Source: Streptomyces sp. NBC_01445 (GTDB lineage Bacteria; Actinomycetota; Actinomycetes; Streptomycetales; Streptomycetaceae). From it: DNA of 64,000 bases. A program made the position numbers and the translations under genes. Position 1 is the stretch's first letter. The number at the start of each line of letters is the position of its first letter. The notes beneath the pieces were generated by a model. That model searched no databases. It saw only the letters and a list, made by a program, of their open reading frames with translations, and was not told the DNA's origin. Below are positions 44,131-52,882 of this stretch, piece after piece. The DNA lies in the NCBI RefSeq assembly GCF_035918235.1, contig NZ_CP109485.1, forward strand, positions 3,286,001 through 3,350,000. The letters run 5' to 3'.

Positions 44131-45765
44131 ATGACAGACGCTCCACCGCAGCACACATCGGCCCACGTCGACACCTTCGCGCGCGACCATCTCCCGCCGC
44201 CCGAGCTCTGGCCCGACCTCGTCTTCGACCTCCCCGAACTGCGCTATCCGCAGCGGCTCAACTGCGGGGCCGAGCTACTGGACCGCACCGTCGAGCGGTT
44301 CGGCGCGGAGCGTCCCGCGTTCCGCACCGGCGACGGGGAGGTGTGGACGTACGGGGAACTGCTCCGCCGCGTCGACCGGATCGCGCACGTGCTCAGCGGC
44401 GAGCTGGGCGTGCGGCCGGGGAACCGGGTACTCCTCCGCGGCCCCACCACGCCCTGGCTCGCGGCCTGTTGGCTGGCCGTGATGAAAGCGGGCGCGGTCG
44501 CCGTCACCGTCCTCGCGCAGGCGCGGTCGCAGGAGCTGGCGACGATCTGCTCCATCGCGCGGGTCACGCACGCGCTGTGCGACGCCAGGACCATGGACGA
44601 CCTGGTGAAGGCCGAGGTGCCCGGGCTGCGCGTCACACCGTTCGGCGGCGAGGGGCCCGACGACCTCCTGCGGCGCGGCTCCGGACAGCCCGAGACGTAC
44701 GACGCCGTGGCGACCGCCGCCGACGATGTCGCCCTGATCGCGTTCACTTCGGGCACGACGGGGCGCCCCAAGGGCTGCATGCACTTCCACCGGGACGTCC
44801 TCGCCATCGCCGACACGTTCGCGCGCCATGTCCTGCGGCCGAGGCCGGACGACGTGTTCGCGGGGAGCCCGCCGCTCGGTTTCACGTTCGGGCTCGGCGG
44901 TCTCGTCATCTTCCCGCTGCGGGCCGGCGCCTCGTCGCTGCTGCTGGAACAGGCCGGGCCGCGGCAGCTGCTGCCCGCCATCGCCGAGCACGGGGTGTCC
45001 GTCCTGTTCACCGCGCCGACCGCGTACCGCGCGCTGCTCGACGGGATCGACGGCACCGACGGGCACGCCCTCTCTTCGCTGCGGCGGTGCGTCTCGGCGG
45101 GCGAGAACCTGCCGGCCGCGACCTGGCGCGCCTGGCACGAGGCGACCGGGATCCGCATCATCAACGGCATCGGCGCCACGGAACTCCTGCACATCTTCAT
45201 CTCCGCCGCCGACGACGCGATCCGCCCCGGGACGACGGGCGTGCCCGTACCCGGCTGGCAGGCGCGAGTGATCGACGCCGCCGGGGCCGAAGTACCGGAC
45301 GGAGAAGCAGGGTTGCTCGCCGTGCGCGGCCCGGTCGGCTGCCGCTACCTCGCCGACGAGCGGCAGACGACGTACGTCCGCGGCGGCTGGAACGTCACCG
45401 GGGACACGTACGTCCGCGATCCCGACGGCTACTTCCGGTACGTCGCCCGCGCCGACGACATGATCATTTCTGCGGGGTACAACATCGCGGGCCCCGAGGT
45501 CGAGGACGCGCTGCTGCGGCACCCGGACGTCGCGGAGACCGCGGTGGTGGGCCGCCCCGACGACGAGCGCGGGCAGATCGCGGTCGCCTACGTCGTGCTG
45601 CGCGAGGGCGCCCGCCGGGACCCGGACGCGCTGCGGGCGTTCGTGAAGGCCGAGCTGGTGCCGTACAAATGCCCGCGCGAGATCGTATTTCTGGACGCGC
45701 TGCCGCGCACGGCGACCGGGAAGCTGCAGCGGTTCCGACTGCGCTCCACCGGCGATCTAGAGTGA
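44131..45765 (+). CDS. Aryl-CoA ligase, 2-aminobenzoate-CoA ligase type
   Basis: The 544-residue ANL-superfamily enzyme has the AMP-binding loop LIAFTSGTTGRPKGCMHFH (~205), INGIGATELLHIFIS (A5, ~346), GDTYVRDPDGYFRYVARADDMI (abbreviated A7-A8, GYFRYVARADDMI ~430) and the catalytic Lys in PRTATGKLQRF (~533). The sequence layout, with MHFHRDVLAIADTFARHVL, is that of benzoate/2-aminobenzoate-CoA ligases. It would activate anthranilate with ATP and CoA as the first step of the island. The ATG 44131 lies 9 nt after AGGGGG; an in-frame ATG at 44110 is possible. The PaaX-type gene starts 4 bp after its stop. Confidence 0.88.
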   Translation: MTDAPPQHTSAHVDTFARDHLPPPELWPDLVFDLPELRYPQRLNCGAELLDRTVERFGAERPAFRTGDGEVWTYGELLRRVDRIAHVLSGELGVRPGNRVLLRGPTTPWLAACWLAVMKAGAVAVTVLAQARSQELATICSIARVTHALCDARTMDDLVKAEVPGLRVTPFGGEGPDDLLRRGSGQPETYDAVATAADDVALIAFTSGTTGRPKGCMHFHRDVLAIADTFARHVLRPRPDDVFAGSPPLGFTFGLGGLVIFPLRAGASSLLLEQAGPRQLLPAIAEHGVSVLFTAPTAYRALLDGIDGTDGHALSSLRRCVSAGENLPAATWRAWHEATGIRIINGIGATELLHIFISAADDAIRPGTTGVPVPGWQARVIDAAGAEVPDGEAGLLAVRGPVGCRYLADERQTTYVRGGWNVTGDTYVRDPDGYFRYVARADDMIISAGYNIAGPEVEDALLRHPDVAETAVVGRPDDERGQIAVAYVVLREGARRDPDALRAFVKAELVPYKCPREIVFLDALPRTATGKLQRFRLRSTGDLE

Positions 45766-45769
45766 CCAC

Positions 45770-46591
45770 GTGTCCGACCTGCACACTCCCCGGTCCCTGA
45801 TCGTCACCCTCTACGGCGCCTACGGGCGCGGCTTTCCCGGCGCCGTGCCGGTCGCCGAGCTGATCCGGCTCCTCGGCGCGGTCGGCGTCGACGCGCCCGC
45901 CGTGCGGTCCTGCGTCTCCCGCCTCAAGCGGCGCGGGCTGCTCCTGCCGGAGCGCACGGGGTCGGGCGCCGCCGGGTACGCGCTGTCGCCGGCCGCGCGG
46001 CAGCTCCTGGACGACGGCGACCGGCGCATCTACGGGGCGCCGGCCGGCGGGGCGGACGGCTGGGTGCTCGCGGTGTTCTCCGTGCCGGAGGCCGAGCGCG
46101 CCAAGCGGCACGTCCTGCGCTCACGCCTTGCCGGGCTCGGCTTCGGCTCGGCGGCGCCCGGCGTGTGGATCGCCCCGGCGGGCCTGCACGAGGAGACCCG
46201 GCACACCCTGGAGCGCCTCGGGCTCTCCCCGTACGTCGATCTGTTCCGCGGCGAGCACCTGGGGTTCGCGGCGACGGCGGACGCGGTCGCGCGCTGGTGG
46301 GACCTGGACCGTCTCGCCGCGCTGCACGAGGCGTTCCTGGACGAGCACGCGCCGGTGCTCGCCGCCTGGCAGGCCCGCTCCCCCGGCGACGCCGCTCCGG
46401 AGGAGGCGTACCGGGACTACCTCCTCGCCCTCGACTCCTGGCGCCATCTGCCGTACGCCGACCCGGGGCTGCCCGCCGGGCTGCTGCCTGCGCGGTGGCC
46501 GGGGACCCGCTCGGCGAGCGTGTTCCGGGCGCTGCACGAGCGGCTGCGGGACGCGGGGGCGGCGTTCACCACCGTCAACCACCCAGCGTGA
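45770..46591 (+). CDS. PaaX-family transcriptional regulator
   Basis: The 273-residue protein begins with the PaaX N-terminal winged HTH (PRSLIVTLYGAYGRG, AVRSCVSRLKRRGLL, ~6-60). The PaaX central and C-terminal domains follow (WVLAVFSVPE, RSRLAGLGFGSAAPGVWIAP, YRDYLLALDSWRHLPYADPG). PaaX proteins repress aromatic acyl-CoA pathways and are released by an aryl-CoA. It is co-transcribed with the ligase (GTG 4 bp after the ligase stop). It is the natural candidate to bind the GTGAC-N4-GTCA operators in both promoters of the island. Its 3' end overlaps the convergent monooxygenase gene by 17 bp. Confidence 0.9.
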   Translation: MSDLHTPRSLIVTLYGAYGRGFPGAVPVAELIRLLGAVGVDAPAVRSCVSRLKRRGLLLPERTGSGAAGYALSPAARQLLDDGDRRIYGAPAGGADGWVLAVFSVPEAERAKRHVLRSRLAGLGFGSAAPGVWIAPAGLHEETRHTLERLGLSPYVDLFRGEHLGFAATADAVARWWDLDRLAALHEAFLDEHAPVLAAWQARSPGDAAPEEAYRDYLLALDSWRHLPYADPGLPAGLLPARWPGTRSASVFRALHERLRDAGAAFTTVNHPA

Positions 46592-48857
46592 GCCGGGGCT
46601 TGGGCGCGTCCAGGCGTCCGGTCTGCGGTGGCCTGCTGCCCGCCTCGTACGGCTTCGGCCAGGCGACACCGGGACCCGCGTAGCCCTGTTCGGCAGCCGC
46701 GTGCAGGGTCCAGTGCGGGTCGTAGAGGTGGGGGCGGGCGAGCGCGCACAGGTCGGTGCGCCCGGCCAGGATCAGCGAGTTGACGTCGTCCCACGAGGAG
46801 ATCGCGCCGACCGAGATCACCGGGATGCCGGTCTCGTTGCGGATCCGGTCCGCGAACGGCACTTGGTAGGAGCGTCCGTAGGCGGGCTTCTCGTCGGCGA
46901 CGACCTGGCCGGTCGACACGTCGATCGCGTCTGCGCCGTGCGCGGCGAAGGCGCGGGCGATCTCCACGGCGTCGGCCGCGTCCGTGCCGCCCTCCGCCCA
47001 GTCGGTGGCGGAGATCCGGACGGTCATGGGCCGGTCACCGGGCCACACTTCGCGTACGGCGTCGAAGACTTCGAGGGGGAAGCGCAGCCGGTTCGTGAGC
47101 GAGCCGCCGTACGCGTCGGTCCGGTGATTGCTCAGGGGCGACAGGAACCCGGACAGCAGATAGCCGTGGGCGCAGTGCAGTTCGAGGAGGTCGAAGCCGA
47201 CGTCGGCGGCGCGCACGGCGGCGGAGGTGAACTGCTCCCGGACATCGGCGAGTTCGTCCCGCGTCAGTTCGTGCGGAATCTGGCTGCCCGGCTTGTACGG
47301 GAGCGGGGAGGCGGCGACCAGCGGCCAGTTCCCGTCGGGGAGCGGGTCGTCGATGCCTTCCCACATCAGTTTCGTGGAGCCCTTGCGGCCGGAGTGCCCG
47401 AGCTGGACGCCGATCGCCGTGCCGGGGGCCTGGGCGTGCGCGAAGTCGGTGACGCGGCGCCAGGCCGTGGCCTGTTCCGGTGTGTAGAGACCGGCGCAGC
47501 CCGGGGTGATGCGGCCCTCGGGGCTGACGCACACCATCTCGGTCATGACGAGTCCGGCGCCGCCGAGGGCCCGCGCGCCGAGGTGGACGAGGTGGAAGTC
47601 GCCGGGGACGCCGTCCCGGGACGAGTACATGTCCATGGGCGAGACGACGACGCGGTTGCGCAGGGTCAGCTCGCGCAGGCGCAGCGGCGTGAACATGGGG
47701 GGTGTACCGGGCGGGCAGCCGAAGTCGCGCTCGACGGCCTCGGTGAAGCGGGGGTCGCGCAGGCGCAGGTTGTCGTGCGTGACGCGGCGGCTGCGGGTGA
47801 GGAGGTTGAACGCGAACTGACGTGAGGGCTGGTCGAGATAGAGGCCGAGGTTCTCGAACCACTCCAGGCTGGCGCGGGCCGCGCGCTGCGTGGAGGCGAC
47901 GACGGGCCGCCGCTCCGCCTCGTACGCGGCGAGCGCCAAGGCCGTGGTGGGCTGCTCCTGGAGGCAGGCGGCGAGCGCGAGGGCGTCCTCGACGGCGAGC
48001 TTGGTGCCGGAGCCGATGGAGAAGTGCGCGGTGTGCGCGGCGTCGCCGACGAGGACGACGTTCCCGTGCGACCACTTCTCGTTCACGACTGTGCGGAAGG
48101 CGGTCCAGGCGGATTTGTTCGACCTCAGGCCACGGCCGCCGAGGGCCTCGGTGAAGATCTTGGCGCAGCGCTCGACGGACTCGCGCACGTCGAGCCCGTC
48201 GAAACCGGCCGCCCGCCAGACCTCCTCGCGCATCTCGACGATGACAGTGCTGTCGCTCGCCGAGAACGGGTATCCGTGCAGCTGCATGACGCCGTGCTCG
48301 GTCTCGGCGGTCTCGAAGCGGAACGCGTCGAAGGCGAAGTCGGCGGCGAGCCAGATGTAGCGGCAGCGGTGCTCCTCGATGTGCGGCCGGAATGCGTCGG
48401 CGTGGGCCTCGCGGGTCGCGCTGCGCACTCCGTCGGCGGCGACGACGAGGTCGTGGTCGCGGGCGAGGTCGGCCGCCGACGGGGCTTCCGAGCGGAAGCG
48501 GAGGTTCACACCGAGCTGCCGGCAGCGCTCGTGGAGGATTTCGAGGAGCTTGCGGCGGCCGAGCGCGGCGAAGCCGTGGCCGCCCGAGGTGCGGCGGGTG
48601 CCGCGGTGCACGACGTCGATGTCGTCCCAGCGCACGAACTCGGCCTGGAGCGCGGCGTGGACGACGGGGTCGGCGTGCTCGATGCCGCCGAGCGTCTCGT
48701 CGGAGAGGACGACGCCGAAGCCGAAGGTGTCGTCGGGGGCGTTGCGCTCCCAGACCGTGATGTCGCGGCGCGGGTCGAGCCGCTTGAGGAGGACGGCGGC
48801 GTACAGGCCGCCGGGTCCGCCGCCGATGACGGCCACGCGCAGGGGTCCCACGGTCAC
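46575..48857 (-). CDS. Bifunctional 2-aminobenzoyl-CoA monooxygenase/reductase-type flavoprotein
   Basis: The 760-residue fusion has two parts. The N-terminal ~385 residues are a class-A FAD monooxygenase: VAVIGGGPGGLYAAVLL (~9), VVAADGVRSATRE (DG motif, ~150) and VVLVGDAAHTAHFSIGSG (~280). The C-terminal ~365 residues are an old-yellow-enzyme reductase: FTPLRLRELTLRNRVVVSPM, LHCAHGYLLSGFLSPLSN and RISATDWAEGG. This exact order is that of 2-aminobenzoyl-CoA monooxygenase/reductase of Azoarcus, which hydroxylates and then reduces the ring of anthraniloyl-CoA. The monooxygenase half is also close to salicylyl-CoA 5-hydroxylase, so substrate is inferred from the fusion and neighbours. The GTG start overlaps the enoyl-CoA hydratase stop by 4 nt. 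Confidence 0.88.
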   Translation of the reverse strand: MTVGPLRVAVIGGGPGGLYAAVLLKRLDPRRDITVWERNAPDDTFGFGVVLSDETLGGIEHADPVVHAALQAEFVRWDDIDVVHRGTRRTSGGHGFAALGRRKLLEILHERCRQLGVNLRFRSEAPSAADLARDHDLVVAADGVRSATREAHADAFRPHIEEHRCRYIWLAADFAFDAFRFETAETEHGVMQLHGYPFSASDSTVIVEMREEVWRAAGFDGLDVRESVERCAKIFTEALGGRGLRSNKSAWTAFRTVVNEKWSHGNVVLVGDAAHTAHFSIGSGTKLAVEDALALAACLQEQPTTALALAAYEAERRPVVASTQRAARASLEWFENLGLYLDQPSRQFAFNLLTRSRRVTHDNLRLRDPRFTEAVERDFGCPPGTPPMFTPLRLRELTLRNRVVVSPMDMYSSRDGVPGDFHLVHLGARALGGAGLVMTEMVCVSPEGRITPGCAGLYTPEQATAWRRVTDFAHAQAPGTAIGVQLGHSGRKGSTKLMWEGIDDPLPDGNWPLVAASPLPYKPGSQIPHELTRDELADVREQFTSAAVRAADVGFDLLELHCAHGYLLSGFLSPLSNHRTDAYGGSLTNRLRFPLEVFDAVREVWPGDRPMTVRISATDWAEGGTDAADAVEIARAFAAHGADAIDVSTGQVVADEKPAYGRSYQVPFADRIRNETGIPVISVGAISSWDDVNSLILAGRTDLCALARPHLYDPHWTLHAAAEQGYAGPGVAWPKPYEAGSRPPQTGRLDAPKPRLTLGG

Positions 48858-49681
48858 CGCCCCCGCCACTTGGGGGCACGCTTCTCCGTGAAGGCCGCGT
48901 GGAACTCGGCGTAGTCCTCGCCGTTCATGAGGAGGGCCTGGGTCGCGGCGTCCATCTCGACGGCGGCGGCCAGCGGCATGTCGAGTTCGGCGGTGAGCAG
49001 CGCCTTGGTCTGGGCGTACGCGAGGGCCGGGCCCTCGGCGAGGCGGCGGGCCAGGGCCTGCGCGGCCTCGTCGACCTGGCCCTCGTCGGTCAGCTCGCTG
49101 ATCAGGCCGATGCGCTCGGCCTCCGGGGCGCGCACCGGCTCGCCCAGCATGAGCAGCCGCGTCGCGTGGCCGAGGCCGACGACGCGGGGCAGCAGATACG
49201 CGGCGCCCATGTCGCCGCCGGACAGGCCGACGCGGGTGAAGAGGAACGCGAAGCGGGCGCTCGGGTCGGCGACGCGGAAGTCGGCGGCGAGCGCGAGGAC
49301 GGCGCCGGCGCCCGCCGCGACGCCGTGCACGGCGGCGATCACGGGGAAGGGGCACTCGCGCACGGCCCGTACGACCTGGCCGGTCATCCGGTTGAAGTCG
49401 AGGAGCTGGGCGGTGTCCATGGCGAGGGTGGCGCCGATGATCTCGTCCACGTCACCGCCGGAGCAGAAGCCGCGCCCCTCTCCGGCCAGGACGAGGGCGC
49501 GTACGGAGCGCTCACGGGACAGCTCGGCGAGCAGGTCGCGCAGGTCGGCGTAGGCGCCGAAGGTGAGCGCGTTGAGCTTGTCGGGGCGGGCCAGGGTGAC
49601 GGTGGCGACCCCGTCGTCGACGGCGTACCTCAGGTGTCGCCAGTCGTCGGTGCGGGGCGCGGAGCCGGTGAAGGGACTCAT
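48854..49681 (-). CDS. Enoyl-CoA hydratase/isomerase family protein
   Basis: The 275-residue crotonase-fold protein has the oxyanion-hole motifs LAGEGRGFCSGGDVDEI (~67) and AAVHGVAAGAGAVLALAADF (~115). FTRVGLSGGDMGAAYLLPRV (~150) carries Asp where classical hydratases have the second Glu. It likely hydrates or opens an alicyclic CoA intermediate after the ring-reducing enzyme encoded downstream, to which it is coupled by a 4-nt overlap. The start is ATG 49681, 10 nt after GAGGAGG. Its promoter copies the design of the acyl-CoA dehydrogenase promoter. Confidence 0.88.
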   Translation of the reverse strand: MSPFTGSAPRTDDWRHLRYAVDDGVATVTLARPDKLNALTFGAYADLRDLLAELSRERSVRALVLAGEGRGFCSGGDVDEIIGATLAMDTAQLLDFNRMTGQVVRAVRECPFPVIAAVHGVAAGAGAVLALAADFRVADPSARFAFLFTRVGLSGGDMGAAYLLPRVVGLGHATRLLMLGEPVRAPEAERIGLISELTDEGQVDEAAQALARRLAEGPALAYAQTKALLTAELDMPLAAAVEMDAATQALLMNGEDYAEFHAAFTEKRAPKWRGR

Positions 49682-49751
49682 GGCGGTGCGGCCTCCTCGG
49701 GCGGGGGCGGCGGACGGGACGGCGCGCCTGCCTCGGGCACGTCGCCCCACG

Positions 49752-49796
49752 AAGTTATCACCGCTTCGTGACTTCCGTCACGAGTACGCGATACGC
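49752..49796 (-). promoter_or_regulatory. Enoyl-CoA hydratase promoter with palindromic operator
   Basis: Minus strand: GTGACG, 18-bp spacer, TAACTT. A perfect palindrome CGTGAC-TTCC-GTCACG (49767-49782) overlaps the -35, and CGATACGC (49789-49796) lies just upstream. All three elements recur at the acyl-CoA dehydrogenase/ligase promoter. A further 7-bp inverted repeat CACGAAG / CTTCGTG surrounds the -10. Confidence 0.6.
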
Positions 49797-49869
49797 CATC
49801 CTGACAGCGCGTCGTCTACAGCCCATGTGGGGCGGGTGCGGGGAGGCCAGTGCCGGACGTCACGAAGAA

Positions 49870-49900
49870 GGGCGTCGGGTGGCTCTGTCCACCGACGCCC
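49870..49900. promoter_or_regulatory. Hairpin directly upstream of the GHKL ATPase start
   Basis: GGGCGTCGG pairs perfectly with CCGACGCCC, and TGG/CCA extend it after one bulged base. It lies between two divergent genes, so it is not downstream of any annotated gene in either direction. It ends right before TACCAT, a -10 candidate 4 bp from the ATG at 49911. It may be an operator or the end of an unannotated small transcript. Confidence 0.45.
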
Positions 49901-49910
49901 TACCATTCGT

Positions 49911-50435
49911 ATGGTTGAAAGCAGGACAGCCCCTCCGCTGTCAGCCCCTGTCACCCCCTGTCAGGATACCTGCACCCTGAACGGACCCGCCGTGCCCACA
50001 CCGCCTGCCCCCACCTCATGGCGCATCGCGCTGCCGCACAGCGCGGCCGCGGTGCCGGTCGCGCGCGCTCTGGTGCGCACGGCCCTGACGGAGATCGAGT
50101 CGCCCGCCGCCGACAGCGACACGGCGGAGCTGCTGACGGCCGAGCTGGTGGCGAACGCCGTCGAGCACACGGCGGGGTCGGGCCCCATCGAGCTGGTGGT
50201 GGAGCTGCTGCCGTCGGGCTGTCAGGTCGAGGTGCACGACGGGGACCCGGCGCCGCCCGGCGATCTGACCCTGCCCGGCCCGGCCGAGGAGCCGGACCCG
50301 TGGCAGGAGCACGGGCGCGGCCTGCTGCTGATCCGCACCCTGAGCTCGTCCTGCGGACATCGCCCCACCGCGTCCGGCAAGGCGGTCTGGTTCACCCTTC
50401 CCGCGATACCGGCGCAGCGGACGAGCCCGGAGTAG
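49911..50435 (+). CDS. GHKL (HATPase_c_2) ATP-binding protein, anti-sigma-factor-like
   Basis: The 174-residue protein is mostly one histidine-kinase-like ATPase domain: N-box ELLTAELVANAVEHTAG (~85), VEVHDGDP (~120) and HGRGLLLIRTLSSSCGHR (~150). There is no phosphoacceptor domain. Streptomyces encode many such stand-alone ATPases, several acting as anti-sigma or anti-anti-sigma switch kinases; the partner is unknown here. Two starts are possible: ATG 49911 (perhaps leaderless) adds a Cys-containing N-terminal tail, while GTG 49992 begins right before the domain. No sigma factor gene is adjacent. Confidence 0.75.
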   Translation: MVESRTAPPLSAPVTPCQDTCTLNGPAVPTPPAPTSWRIALPHSAAAVPVARALVRTALTEIESPAADSDTAELLTAELVANAVEHTAGSGPIELVVELLPSGCQVEVHDGDPAPPGDLTLPGPAEEPDPWQEHGRGLLLIRTLSSSCGHRPTASGKAVWFTLPAIPAQRTSPE

Positions 50436-50437
50436 TA

Positions 50438-50458
50438 CGCCCCTCCTCTGCCGGGGCG
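50438..50458. terminator. Short hairpin between convergent genes
   Basis: CGCCCC pairs with GGGGCG (9-nt loop) in the 27-bp gap between the GHKL ATPase and argF stop codons. It is a weak bidirectional terminator candidate. Confidence 0.45.
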
Positions 50459-50462
50459 GGCG

Positions 50463-51470
50463 TCAGGCCAGCGTGGCGACCATGATCGCCTTGATGGTGT
50501 GCAGCCGGTTCTCGGCCTCGTCGAAGACGACCGAGTGCGCCGACTCGAAGACCTCGTCCGTGACCTCCAGCGAGTCCAGGCCGTACGTCTCGTGGATCTC
50601 GCGCCCGACTTTGGTGCCCAGGTCGTGGAAGGCGGGCAGGCAGTGCAGGAACTTGACGTCCGCGTTGCCGGTGGCGCGCAGGACGTCCATCGTCACGGCG
50701 TACGGCTTGAGAGCGGTTATGCGCTCGGCCCACACCTCCTTGGGCTCGCCCATGGAGACCCAGACGTCGGTGGCGACGAAGTCGGCTCCCGCGACGCCCT
50801 CGGCGACGTCCTCGGTGAGCGTGACGCGGGCGCCGCTCGCCTCGGCGAGCTTGCGGGCCTCGGCGACGATCTCCTCGGCCGGCCAGTACTCACGCGGCGC
50901 CACGATCCGGACGTCCATGCCGAGCAGCGCGCCGGTCACCAGGTACGAGTTGCCCATGTTGAAGCGGGCGTCGCCGAGGTAGGCGAAGGCGATCCGGTCG
51001 AGCGGCTTGCTGCAGTGCTCGACCATCGTGAGCACGTCGGCGAGCATCTGCGTGGGGTGCCAGTCGTCGGTCAGGCCGTTGTAGACCGGCACGCCCGCGT
51101 ACGCGGCGAGTTCCTCGACGCCGGACTGGCTGTCCCCGCGGTACTCGATGGCGTCGAACATCCGGCCGAGGACCCGGGCGGTGTCCCGCACGGACTCCTT
51201 GTGGCCGATCTGCGAGCCGGACGGGTCCAGGTAGGTCGTGAACGCGCCCTGGTCGGCCGCGGCGACCTCGAAGGCGCAGCGCGTACGCGTGGAGGTCTTC
51301 TCGAAGATCAGCGCGATGTTCCGGCCCGCGAGGTGCCGCGTCTCCGTCCCCGCCTTCTTGGCGGCCTTCAACTCGGCGGCGAGGTCGATCAGGCCGCGGA
51401 ACTCCTCGGCGGTGAAGTCCACCTCCTTGAGGAAGTGGCGGCCGGTGAGGTCGGGACGGACTGTCGCCAT
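50463..51470 (-). CDS. argF: Ornithine carbamoyltransferase
   Basis: The 335-residue enzyme has the carbamoyl-phosphate motif [14 protein letters not shown] (~55), [13 protein letters not shown] (~135) and the ornithine/catalytic HCLPAFHD (~270). It makes citrulline from ornithine and carbamoyl phosphate in arginine biosynthesis, or runs in reverse in the arginine deiminase route (then called arcB). It lies next to arcA on the same strand with a 112-bp gap carrying its own promoter-like repeats. No arcC carbamate kinase is in the window. From memory the S. coelicolor counterpart is the biosynthetic argF, hence the symbol. The start is ATG 51470 behind AGGAG (6 nt). Confidence 0.92.
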   Translation of the reverse strand: MATVRPDLTGRHFLKEVDFTAEEFRGLIDLAAELKAAKKAGTETRHLAGRNIALIFEKTSTRTRCAFEVAAADQGAFTTYLDPSGSQIGHKESVRDTARVLGRMFDAIEYRGDSQSGVEELAAYAGVPVYNGLTDDWHPTQMLADVLTMVEHCSKPLDRIAFAYLGDARFNMGNSYLVTGALLGMDVRIVAPREYWPAEEIVAEARKLAEASGARVTLTEDVAEGVAGADFVATDVWVSMGEPKEVWAERITALKPYAVTMDVLRATGNADVKFLHCLPAFHDLGTKVGREIHETYGLDSLEVTDEVFESAHSVVFDEAENRLHTIKAIMVATLA

Positions 51471-51523
51471 GGGGCGCTCCTGGGGTACGCGTAAAAGGGC
51501 TAGGGCATCAGAGACACTGGAAG

Positions 51524-51550
51524 TCTATACGACGTTACACATTTCTATAC
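51524..51550. promoter_or_regulatory. Repeated TCTATAC motifs upstream of argF
   Basis: TCTATAC occurs at 51524-51530 and 51544-51550, two helical turns apart. On the minus strand each contains TATAGA, a good -10 hexamer, 54 or more bp before the argF ATG. They may be two start sites, or half-sites of an ArgR box, whose actinobacterial form is similarly AT-rich with TGTATA/TGCATA half-sites. Confidence 0.4.
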
Positions 51551-51582
51551 AGGATTCCAGAGGCAGGCTTCGACACGCGCCC

Positions 51583-52815
51583 CTACACAGGGTCCCTCTC
51601 CACCGGGCAGCTCATGCAGCGCGGGCCGCCCCTGCCGCGCCCCAGCTCGCTGCCGAGGATCTCTATGACCTCGATGCCCTGCTTGCGCAGATAGGTGTTC
51701 GTCGTGGCGTTACGTTCGTAGGCGACGACGACGCCCGGCTCCACGGCCAGCACGTTGCACCCGTCGTCCCACTGCTCCCGCTCGGCCGCGTGCACGTCCT
51801 GCGTGGCGGTCAGGACCCGGATCTCGCTGAGGCCGAGCGCGGCCGCGATGGCCCGGTGCATGTGCTCCGGCGGATGGTCGGTGACCTTCAACTCCCGCTC
51901 GCCCACGCCCGGTTCGATGGTGTACGAGCGCAGCATGCCGAGCCCCGCGTACTGCGTGAACGTGTCGCCGTCGACCATCGTCATCACGGTGTCGAGGTGC
52001 ATGAACGCCCGGCGCTTCGGCATGTCGAGCGCCACGATCGTCTGCGCGGAGCCCGCCGCGAACAGCTTGTGCGCCAGCATCTCGACGGCCTGCGGGGTGG
52101 TGCGCTCACTCATCCCGATGAGAACGGCGCCCTGCCCGATCACCAGGACGTCGCCGCCCTCGATCGTGGACGGGTAGTCGGCCTGCCCCTGCGACCACAG
52201 GTGGAAGCCCGCGTCGCGGAACAGCGGATGGTGCCGGTAGATCGCCTCGAAGTGGACGGTCTCGCGCTGCCGGGCGGGCCACCGCATCGCGTTGATGGAG
52301 ACGCCGTCGTAGATCCAGGCCGAGGTGTCGCGGGTGAAGAGGTGGTTGGGCAGCGGGCCGAGCAGGAAGTCGTCGAGGTCCATCGCGTGGAAGCGGACCG
52401 ACGTCGGCTCGGGGTGCCGGTCGAGGAACTCCCGCTTGGTCATGCCGCCGACCAGCGCCTCGGCCAGGTCCGTGGCCGGCATCGTCTCGAAGGCGGCCCT
52501 GAGGTGGTCGGTGGCGAGCGGCCCGTACTCCTTCTCGTCGAAGACCCGGTCGAGGACGAGGGATCTGGCGTCCCCGATGGCGAGCGTCTCGGTGAGCAGG
52601 TCGCCGAAGAGGTGCACGGTCACACCGCGGTCGCGCAGCACGTCGGCGAACCCGTCGTGCTCCTGCCGCGCGCGGCGCACCCACAGCACGTCGTCGAAGA
52701 GCAACGCGTCCTTGTTGCTCGGGGTGAGCCGCTTGAGCTCCAGATCGGGGCGGTGCAGGATGACGCGGCGCAGCCGCCCGGCCTCGGAGTCGACGTGGAA
52801 TCCCATGGGATCCAT
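51583..52815 (-). CDS. arcA: Arginine deiminase
   Basis: The 410-residue enzyme hydrolyses arginine to citrulline and ammonia. Motifs of the guanidino-modifying fold are present: FTRDTSAWI (~165), EGGDVLVIG (~226), [12 protein letters not shown] with the catalytic His (~280) and the C-terminal nucleophile loop [14 protein letters not shown] (Cys ~402). The start is ATG 52815, 5 nt after a G-rich site; an ATG at 52806 is an alternative. It is followed by argF, giving a partial deiminase pathway. In Streptomyces it may serve acid tolerance or nitrogen recovery; the sequence does not say. Confidence 0.94.
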   Translation of the reverse strand: MDPMGFHVDSEAGRLRRVILHRPDLELKRLTPSNKDALLFDDVLWVRRARQEHDGFADVLRDRGVTVHLFGDLLTETLAIGDARSLVLDRVFDEKEYGPLATDHLRAAFETMPATDLAEALVGGMTKREFLDRHPEPTSVRFHAMDLDDFLLGPLPNHLFTRDTSAWIYDGVSINAMRWPARQRETVHFEAIYRHHPLFRDAGFHLWSQGQADYPSTIEGGDVLVIGQGAVLIGMSERTTPQAVEMLAHKLFAAGSAQTIVALDMPKRRAFMHLDTVMTMVDGDTFTQYAGLGMLRSYTIEPGVGERELKVTDHPPEHMHRAIAAALGLSEIRVLTATQDVHAAEREQWDDGCNVLAVEPGVVVAYERNATTNTYLRKQGIEVIEILGSELGRGRGGPRCMSCPVERDPV

Positions 52816-52882
52816 CTTTCCCCGGCCGGACGGCCCGTGCCCGTGCAATCAAGGAGCTGGGTGGCGGGTCACATCGGCGCGC

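Noticed and set aside
50463..52815. A full arginine deiminase operon (arcABC)
   Set aside because: Only arcA and an ornithine carbamoyltransferase are present, with a separate promoter-like region between them and no carbamate kinase, so a classical energy-yielding operon is not supported.
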